Positions 51,050 through 56,369 of a stretch of 56,369 nucleotides of DNA are shown piece after piece. The notes beneath the pieces are model-generated. The model searched no databases and had not been told where the DNA came from. It was given only the letters and a program-made list of their open reading frames with translations. The number at the start of each line of letters is the position of its first letter. Position 1 is the stretch's first letter. The translations under genes were made by a program, and so were the position numbers. Source of the stretch: Amnibacterium sp. (GTDB lineage Bacteria > Actinomycetota > Actinomycetes > Actinomycetales > Microbacteriaceae); contig NZ_JAODBE010000170.1 of the NCBI RefSeq assembly GCF_025463795.1, positions 1 through 56,369 of the forward strand, read 5' to 3'.

Positions 51050-51096
51050 GGGACCGGGCCGGGAGGCGGCGTTCGCCGCCCTCCCGGCCCGGTCCC
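51050..51096 (+). terminator. Intra-operon hairpin after the binding-protein gene
   Basis: The stem from GGGACCGGGCC to GGCCCGGTCCC has about 22 pairs, with GGCGGC-GTTC-GCCGCC at the tip and one bulged C. It lies directly after the binding-protein stop and 34 bases before the permease start. It probably acts as a partial terminator or mRNA stabiliser. Confidence 0.65.
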
Positions 51097-51129
51097 TCTC
51101 AGGCGTCCGACACGAGGGAGTCGAGGAAG

Positions 51130-52020
51130 ATGACCAAGCAGCTCGCCAAGTTCTGGAGAGGGCCGGCCGTGCTGGCCGTGCCGGCGTGCGGGTTCCTGCT
51201 CGCGTTCGCGGTGTACCCGCTCGCGACGACGGTGGTGTACAGCTTCCGGCATGTCACGATCAGTGGCCTGCTGACCGGCGACATGGCGTTCGTCGGGGTC
51301 GACAACTTCGCGGACGCGTTCAAGGACCCGTTGCTGGCGCACTCCACCTGGCTCGCCGTGGTCTTCACCGTGAGCTGCGTCGCGGTGCAGTTCGTCCTCG
51401 GATTCGTGCTCGCGCTGCTGCTCAACACGTCGTTCCGTGGTCGTGGGCTGCTGCGCGGGCTGCTGATGCTGCCCTGGGTGCTGCCGATCGTGGTCATCGG
51501 GGCCACGTTCAAATGGATGTTCCAGAGCTCGGGTCTGGTCAACACCGTGATCGCGGCAGTCAATCCGCAGTGGCAGGTCGGCTGGCTGCAGCAGGCCACC
51601 CCCGCGATGATCACGATCATCATCGCCAACATCTGGCTCGGGTTCCCGTTCGCGATGAGCAACCTGCTCACGGCCCTGCAGACGATCCCGGTGCCGGTGC
51701 TGGAGGCCGCCCGCATCGACGGCGCGAGCGCGGTTCAGCGGTTCTTCCAGATCGTGCTGCCGCTCATGAAGGCCCCGATCCTGATCCTCCTCACGCTGCA
51801 GCTGATCTTCACCTTCAACGTCTTCGAGCTGATCCTCGTCATCACGGGCGGCGGGCCCGCGAACGCGACGTCGCTCATCACCTACTTCGACTACCAGCTC
51901 GGATTCCAGTACTTCAACCTCGGGGAGGCGAGCGCGGTGACGGTGCTGATGCTCGTCGTCCTTGCAGTCGTGTCGGCGCTGTACATCCGGCTGGCCACGA
52001 GCGACGAGGCCCGCGCATGA
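51130..52020 (+). CDS. Sugar ABC transporter permease (MalF-like)
   Basis: A 296-residue membrane protein with six hydrophobic segments and the EAA loop EAARIDGASAVQRFFQIVLPL. The GFLLAFAVYPLATTVVYSF opening is typical of MalF/UgpA-type subunits. GAGGAAG precedes the ATG. The stop overlaps the next permease (ATGA). With it, it forms the channel for the substrate bound by the preceding lipoprotein. Confidence 0.92.
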   Translation: MTKQLAKFWRGPAVLAVPACGFLLAFAVYPLATTVVYSFRHVTISGLLTGDMAFVGVDNFADAFKDPLLAHSTWLAVVFTVSCVAVQFVLGFVLALLLNTSFRGRGLLRGLLMLPWVLPIVVIGATFKWMFQSSGLVNTVIAAVNPQWQVGWLQQATPAMITIIIANIWLGFPFAMSNLLTALQTIPVPVLEAARIDGASAVQRFFQIVLPLMKAPILILLTLQLIFTFNVFELILVITGGGPANATSLITYFDYQLGFQYFNLGEASAVTVLMLVVLAVVSALYIRLATSDEARA

Positions 52021-52895
52021 CCGCGATCAGCGAGACCATCGCCCTGCGACCGGTGGCACCGAGCCGGCGCCGCGGCGTGAGCCGCGGCCGGTGGCTGGTC
52101 GTGGCGGCAGCGTTCGCCGCGTCGGGCTTCCTGATGATCCCCGTCTACTGGCTGCTCGTCACCTCGATCCGCCGGCCCGCGGAGCTGCAGGTCGCGACGA
52201 CCCTCTGGCCCACGAGCCCCTATTGGAAGGGGTACGTGGACGTCCTGCAGGACGCGGGGATCGCCCACAACCTGCTCAACAGCCTCGTGTACGGCGTGGG
52301 CGCGCTGGTCGTCGGAGGTGTGCTGGGTTCGGGGGTCGCGTACGCCATCGCCCGATCGAGAAGCCGGTGGTCGAGGGCGGTGCTCTTCGGCATGCTCGTG
52401 CTGCAGACCTTCCCGGGCATCATGATGGCGCTCCCGCTGTTCGTGCTGTTCTCGCAGATCGGCCTCGTGAACTCGCCTGTCGCCGTCATCATCGCATTGG
52501 GGACCAAGACCGTCCCGTTCTCGGCGCTGATGCTGCGCCCCTACTTCGCGGCCGTCCCGGTCGAGGTGGAGCAGGCCGCCGCGGTCGACGGCTGCACGAG
52601 GCTCCAGGCGATGACCCGCGTGGTGCTGCCGCTGGCGCTCCCCGGGATCGTGACCGTCTGCGCGTTCAACTTCGTCACCGGCTGGAGCGACCTTCTCTTC
52701 TCCTACACCCTGCTGACCGACCAGAACCTGCAGCCGATCAGCGTCGGCCTCTACAAGTACATGGGGCAGTACGGGATCGACTGGAACCAGTTGATGGCGG
52801 CATCCGTGATCGCCGCGGTCCCGTCCATCCTCGTCTTCCTCTTCGCGCAGCGCTTCCTTATCTCCGGCGTGATGGCCGGGGCCACCAATGAGTGA
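52017..52895 (+). CDS. Sugar ABC transporter permease (MalG-like)
   Basis: A 292-residue membrane protein with six hydrophobic segments and the EAA-like loop VEQAAAVDGCTRLQAMTRVV. TIALRPVAP in the tail precedes the first segment. The ATG overlaps the previous stop. The 3' end overlaps the start of a broken Gfo/Idh gene by eight bases, showing that gene was part of the operon. No ATPase gene is present. Confidence 0.92.
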   Translation: MTAISETIALRPVAPSRRRGVSRGRWLVVAAAFAASGFLMIPVYWLLVTSIRRPAELQVATTLWPTSPYWKGYVDVLQDAGIAHNLLNSLVYGVGALVVGGVLGSGVAYAIARSRSRWSRAVLFGMLVLQTFPGIMMALPLFVLFSQIGLVNSPVAVIIALGTKTVPFSALMLRPYFAAVPVEVEQAAAVDGCTRLQAMTRVVLPLALPGIVTVCAFNFVTGWSDLLFSYTLLTDQNLQPISVGLYKYMGQYGIDWNQLMAASVIAAVPSILVFLFAQRFLISGVMAGATNE

Positions 52896-54087
52896 CCCGC
52901 GGCCGGTCGCCCACTGAACGTGGCCGTGGTCGGCCTCGAGTTCGGGGCGGAGTTCATCCCCATCCACCAGGCCCATCCGATGCGCACATGCACGCGATCT
53001 GCCAGCGGACCCGGTCGCGTCTCGACGCCGTGGGGGACCGGTTCGGCCTCGCGGCGCGCTACCAGGACTTCGACGACGTGCTCGCCGATCCTGGGGTCGA
53101 CGTGGTGCACATCGACACACCGCTGCAGCTGCACGCCGATCAGACCGTCGCGGCGCTGAACGCGGGCAAACACGTGGGCTGCACGATCCCGATGGCCACG
53201 ACGGTCGAGGACTGCCGGCGGATCGTGGAGGCCCAGCAGCGTTCGGGGCGGGTCTACATGATGATGGAGACCCGCCTCTACAGCCGAGAGTTCCTCCATC
53301 TGAAGGATCTCTACCTCCGAGGGGAGCTCGGCCGCCTGCAGTTCCTGCGCGCCTCGCACCACCAGGACATGACGGGCTGGCCCGCCTACTGGGAGGGGAT
53401 GCCGCCGATGCACAACGCCACCCACGCGATCGCCCCCACCCTGGGCCTCGCCGGTCATCAGGCCGAGTCCGTCGCCTGCACCGGATACGGCGCGATCCAC
53501 CCCGAGATGGCGGCCGCGTACGGCTCGCCGTTCGCGATCGAGTCCACCCACATCCGGTTCCTCGGCTCCGAGGTGGCGGCGGAGGTGACGCGGCATCTCT
53601 GGGCGGTCGCCCGGCAGTACCGCGAGAGCTTCGACGACTACGGGTCCATCCGCTCGTTCGAGTGGGCGCAGGTGGAGGGAGGACCGCACCGCATCCACCT
53701 GGGAGAGCAGCCGCTGGAGAGTGAGATCCCCGACTTCGCCGATCGGCTCCCGCCGGCCATCCGGCGGTTCACCCGCGCCGGCGTCTACGGCGAGGGCGAC
53801 GAGACCCACCGCTCGTTCGTGCAGGGCGGCGGCCACGGGGGGATCGCACCCGCACCTCGTCGACGCGCTGATCTCGGCCGTGCTCGGCACCGTCCGGCCC
53901 TACCCCGACGCCGTTCGTGCTGCCAACATCACCTGCCCCGGCCTGCTGTCGCACGCCTCGGCGATGGCCGGCGCTACCCGTCTGCCGCTCCCCGACTGGA
54001 CCCTCTCCGACCTCCGGCCCCCTGGAGCTGCCCCTCGGACCGGCGCGGCCCGGATGGGTCGCCCTGACCGCAGCCGCTGCGTCCTGA
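52888..54087 (+). pseudogene. Gfo/Idh/MocA family oxidoreductase with four frameshifts
   Basis: Similarity to the 48576-49736 protein continues through all three frames. ATG at 52888 opens MSDPRPVAH and stops at 52915; one missing C there restores LNVAVVGLEFGAEF. A missing G near 52980 restores HPDAHMHAIC. One extra G in the run 53837-53842 restores GGSHPHLVDAL. One extra C in 54018-54022 restores a frame ending ALTAAAAS at 54087. The corrected protein is 399 residues with CTIP in place of EKP. All four changes are one-base errors in short homopolymers, so assembly error is as likely as real decay. Confidence 0.8.
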
Positions 54088-54140
54088 GCGAGGCAGGGAT
54101 CCGCCATGAGGACCTCGCGGGACCCGGCCGCCGAGCACCG

Positions 54141-55184
54141 TCAGGATCGTCGGCGCGCAGCGCTGTCTCGAACGACGAGCGTGGGAGCGCTCGGAGACGG
54201 GATGACCTCGCGACCCTCGATGGCCGCGAGGAGCACCTCGAGGCTGGAGCGCGCGAGCGCACCGAAGTCCTGGCGCACCGTCGTGAGCGGCGGCCGGAAG
54301 AAGTCCGATCCCTCCACGTCGTCGAACCCGACCACGCTCACGTCTTCGGGAACCCGAAGTCCCTTCTCCGCCACCGCCCGGATCAGCCCCAAGGCGGTGT
54401 GGTCGCTGACCGCGAAGATCGCTTCAGGGAGGGCGCCCTCATCGATCAGGCGCAGCCCGGTCTCGTAGGCCCATCGGGGACTCCAGTCCCCCTCGAGGTA
54501 CAGCCCCGGGGACAGGCCGGCGTCCCGCAACGCGGCCTCCCAGCCCCGCTTCCGCGATCGTGCGTCGAACCACTCCGAGGATCCGCCGAGGTGCGCGATG
54601 TCCGTGTGCCCCAGATCGATCAGATACCTGGTCGCCATCCGCGCGCCCAGCTCCTGGTTCTCCGAATAGGTCACCACATCAGGTGTGGAGGACACCCCGG
54701 CGGCGATCATCTCCACGGGCACCCGCACCTTGGCGTTCCAGACAGGAGCGGCCATCGACAGGAGCGGCGCGATGACGATGACGCCCGCGACACCGGCGTC
54801 CTCCAGCGCCTCGAGCGCGGTCTCCACCGAGCCCTCGTACGGCTCTTCCACGGTCACCACCGTGGTGCCGTATCCCTTCAGCCGCGCCTCCTTCTCCAGC
54901 GCGACCAGGGTCCCGATCGGACCGAACCGAGGCGAATCGCTGGTGACGATCCCGACGGCGGTCGAACGGTTCGTGACGAGGGCGGTGGCCACGCGGTTCC
55001 GCCGGTAGCCCACGTCCTCGATCACCTGCAGGATCCGCTGCCGGGTCTCCGCGTTGACGTCGGTCGCGTTGTTGATGACTCGGGAGACGGTCTGGTAGGA
55101 GACCCCGGCGATGCGGGCGACGTCGGTGATGCTGGGTTTCCGCTCGGCCCGACTCGCCGATGCACCTGCCGGCCTGCTCGCCAA
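54141..55184 (-). CDS. LacI family transcriptional regulator
   Basis: A 347-residue regulator with the HTH SITDVARIAGVSYQTVSRVIN and hinge VATALVTNRSTAVGIV. The sugar-binding domain shows HTDIAHLGGSSEW, EAIFAVSDHTALGL and VSVVGFDDV. No ATG is available at a suitable place; TTG at 55184 is chosen because GAGAGGAAG lies seven bases upstream. It is divergent from a sugar-binding protein gene whose promoter carries two perfect palindromes, the likely operators. Confidence 0.88.
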   Translation of the reverse strand: MASRPAGASASRAERKPSITDVARIAGVSYQTVSRVINNATDVNAETRQRILQVIEDVGYRRNRVATALVTNRSTAVGIVTSDSPRFGPIGTLVALEKEARLKGYGTTVVTVEEPYEGSVETALEALEDAGVAGVIVIAPLLSMAAPVWNAKVRVPVEMIAAGVSSTPDVVTYSENQELGARMATRYLIDLGHTDIAHLGGSSEWFDARSRKRGWEAALRDAGLSPGLYLEGDWSPRWAYETGLRLIDEGALPEAIFAVSDHTALGLIRAVAEKGLRVPEDVSVVGFDDVEGSDFFRPPLTTVRQDFGALARSSLEVLLAAIEGREVIPSPSAPTLVVRDSAARRRS

Positions 55185-55477
55185 TCGACTTCCTCTCGCC
55201 TGAGCCTGCTCGAGACGTTCTCCAGGAGCGCGACGGCACCCTCCCCGGTTCCGCTGTCGTCGCCGGCTTCTCCGGGGTGGAGCGCAACCGTTCACGCGCC
55301 TTCATCCTCCCAGGGGCGGTGAGGTCCCTCACGCCACCGATTCCCACTCGGTCCTGGGCGCGGTGCCCTCGAACGTCAGTAGGCGGGCATCGGTGGGAGG
55401 AGGTCCGGCTGCGGGAGGGCGGAGGGCGACCCGTTCCGCACCAGGGCCCGGTCGCTCCGACGAGCGGGGAGCCGGGC
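55185..55477. other. Intergenic stretch without a gene
   Basis: Nearly 300 bases upstream of the divergent LacI gene. The open frames here lack the third-position G/C pattern of coding sequence, and I see no clear promoter, repeat or RNA gene in it. Confidence 0.4.
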
Positions 55478-55541
55478 TTGACATGGCGGTCGTGAACGTT
55501 CACGATATGGGACACCGTGAACGTTCACGGAGCACGTGAAC
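55478..55541 (+). promoter_or_regulatory. Promoter with tandem LacI-type operators
   Basis: TTGACA (55478-55483) is a perfect -35. CGTGAACGTTCACG (55491-55504) is a perfect 14-base palindrome in the expected spacer and -10 zone, and CCGTGAACGTTCACGG (55515-55530) is a perfect 16-base palindrome 25 bases further (centre to centre). A half site CGTGAAC follows at 55535-55541. This is the pattern of cooperative LacI-family repression of the downstream importer. Confidence 0.75.
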
Positions 55542-55608
55542 CGCACCTCAGCGTAGAGGGGACAGTCCGCCGATGAGTCGTCAGCATCAGGAGGCCGTCC
55601 TCGGTGCC

Positions 55609-55653
55609 CCGTCCTGTCGAGGACGGTTCCGGCTGCGACCGGGCGCTCCCGGT
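55609..55653 (+). other. Two hairpins in the 5' leader of the binding-protein gene
   Basis: CCGTCCT-GTCG-AGGACGG (55609-55626) and ACCGGG-CGCT-CCCGGT (55638-55653) are perfect stem-loops with 4-base loops, 56 bases ahead of the start codon. They may stabilise the mRNA or form part of a regulatory leader; no riboswitch class is recognised. Confidence 0.45.
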
Positions 55654-55709
55654 TCCGCCATCCGCCGATCGATCGATGGGCGGCCCTTCATGTTCAAAGG
55701 AGAATGTCG

Positions 55710-56369
55710 ATGAGACGTGCTGTTGCGTTGATGGCGGCCACGGGAGCCGTGCTCGCCGGCCTGGTGGGCTGCAGCTCGACGAGTGGGGCCGGCACGACCA
55801 GTGCCAGCAACGCGGACGTGAAGAAGGCGGAAGCCGCCCTGGCGTCCATGGGGACGGGCGCGGTGCTCAGCAAGGGGCCGCACGGCGAGACGGCGGATCC
55901 GGCGAGCTCCGCGAACCTGACGGCCGATGACATCGCCGCGGTCAAGGCGAAGCACGCGACCGCCGCGATCGTCATGCACTACGGCGGGAACGACTGGGCG
56001 ACCGCCCAGATCGCGGGCCTGAAGAGCGAGTTCGCCCAGCTGGGGATCCAGCTCATCGCCACCACGGACGCGAACTTCAAGCCGGACCTGCAGGTCTCAC
56101 AGCTGCAGACGGTGATGACGAAGAAGCCCGACATCGTGGTGTCGATCCCCACCGATCCCGTGGCGACGGCCTCGGCCTACAAGGCGGCCGCGGCCGCGGG
56201 CGCGAAGCTCGTCTTCATGGACAACGTGCCGAACGGGATGAGCGCCGGCAAGGACTACGTCGCGGACGTGTCGGCAGACAACTACGGCAACGGCGTCGTG
56301 TCCGCCTACGAGATGGCGAAGGCCCTCGGCGGCCAGGGCAAGATCGGCGTGATCTTCCACCAGGCCGAC
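55710..56369 (+). CDS. Sugar ABC transporter substrate-binding lipoprotein, type-1 periplasmic fold (3' truncated)
   Basis: The first 220 codons of an RbsB/XylF-type binding protein: signal peptide with lipobox LVGC (Cys21), then AAIVMHYGGNDWATAQIAGL, ATTDANFKPDLQVSQLQTV and VSIPTDPVATASAYKAAA, the first domain of the fold. It binds a monosaccharide or small signal molecule for an importer of the CUT2 type. AAAGGAG precedes it; ATG at 55710 is favoured over 55704 by spacing. The gene runs off the window. The LacI gene upstream is the likely regulator. Confidence 0.87.
   Translation, partial: MRRAVALMAATGAVLAGLVGCSSTSGAGTTSASNADVKKAEAALASMGTGAVLSKGPHGETADPASSANLTADDIAAVKAKHATAAIVMHYGGNDWATAQIAGLKSEFAQLGIQLIATTDANFKPDLQVSQLQTVMTKKPDIVVSIPTDPVATASAYKAAAAAGAKLVFMDNVPNGMSAGKDYVADVSADNYGNGVVSAYEMAKALGGQGKIGVIFHQAD

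Noticed and set aside
55160-55495. 111-residue open frame on the plus strand overlapping the LacI start and the following gap
   Set aside because: It lacks third-position G/C preference, overlaps the LacI start and its ribosome site, and encodes no recognisable pattern.
1-56369. Search by eye for CRISPR arrays, IS elements, integrase genes, tRNA and rRNA genes
   Set aside because: No regularly spaced repeats, transposase motifs, tRNA cloverleafs or rRNA-like stretches were recognised.

Overview
The window is a piece of a high-G+C actinobacterial chromosome. Codon third positions are almost all G or C, -10 hexamers follow the TANNNT pattern, several genes look leaderless, and a small Lys/Ala-rich protein starting MSDKSPKKS is of a kind I associate with Micrococcales such as Microbacteriaceae (the lineage is an inference). 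No rRNA, tRNA, phage, IS element or CRISPR array was seen. The content is dominated by carbohydrate uptake and oxidation.

Layout. 1-11 kb is mixed: the end of an alcohol dehydrogenase, an aldehyde dehydrogenase, a DHA2-type efflux pump with a divergent TetR regulator and a clear palindromic operator, a TMEM175-like channel, a metallophosphatase, an acyl-CoA oxidase, a tiny basic protein overlapping a DoxX-like gene, and a fatty acid desaturase. 11-19 kb carries oxidoreductases: an SDR, a Gfo/Idh/MocA enzyme, and a five-gene minus-strand operon (TolB-like beta-propeller, aldo/keto reductase, Gfo/Idh/MocA enzyme, NAD-dependent epimerase, aldo/keto reductase) beside a ROK regulator. 20-32 kb holds three operons that look like one sugar pathway. 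The first is SDR, FGGY kinase, cupin sugar-phosphate isomerase, shikimate-dehydrogenase-like enzyme and RpiR regulator. The second is divergent from it: 2-hydroxyacid dehydrogenase, KDPG-type aldolase and phosphotriesterase-like lactonase. The third is GH1 beta-glucosidase, Gfo/Idh/MocA protein, fucose-isomerase-like protein and zinc alcohol dehydrogenase. Operons two and three have the same kind of TGTAGT-N3-ACTACA palindrome in their promoter regions, close to the known HexR (RpiR family) site, so the RpiR regulator is the natural candidate for both.

32.6-41.4 kb: a second propeller gene, a sugar ABC importer (binding protein and two permeases, no ATPase), a tautomerase, an MFS exporter translationally coupled to an intracellular GH10 xylanase, a beta-hydroxyacid dehydrogenase and an L-rhamnose mutarotase. 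41.4-47.2 kb: an unknown protein, an AarF/UbiB kinase-like protein, a glycosyltransferase, a methyltransferase and a lipoprotein. 47.3-54.1 kb: a LacI regulator with operator-like repeats at its own promoter and at the next operon, which runs Gfo/Idh/MocA enzyme, sugar-binding lipoprotein, two permeases and a second Gfo/Idh/MocA gene broken by four single-base frameshifts. 54.1 kb to the end: another LacI regulator, two tandem perfect palindromes, and a type-1 sugar-binding lipoprotein running off the window.

Together the genes suggest import of plant-derived oligosaccharides or glycosides, hydrolysis by cytosolic GH1 and GH10 enzymes, NAD-linked oxidation by many Gfo/Idh, AKR and SDR enzymes, and an Entner-Doudoroff-like lower branch. 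The exact substrate cannot be told from sequence alone.
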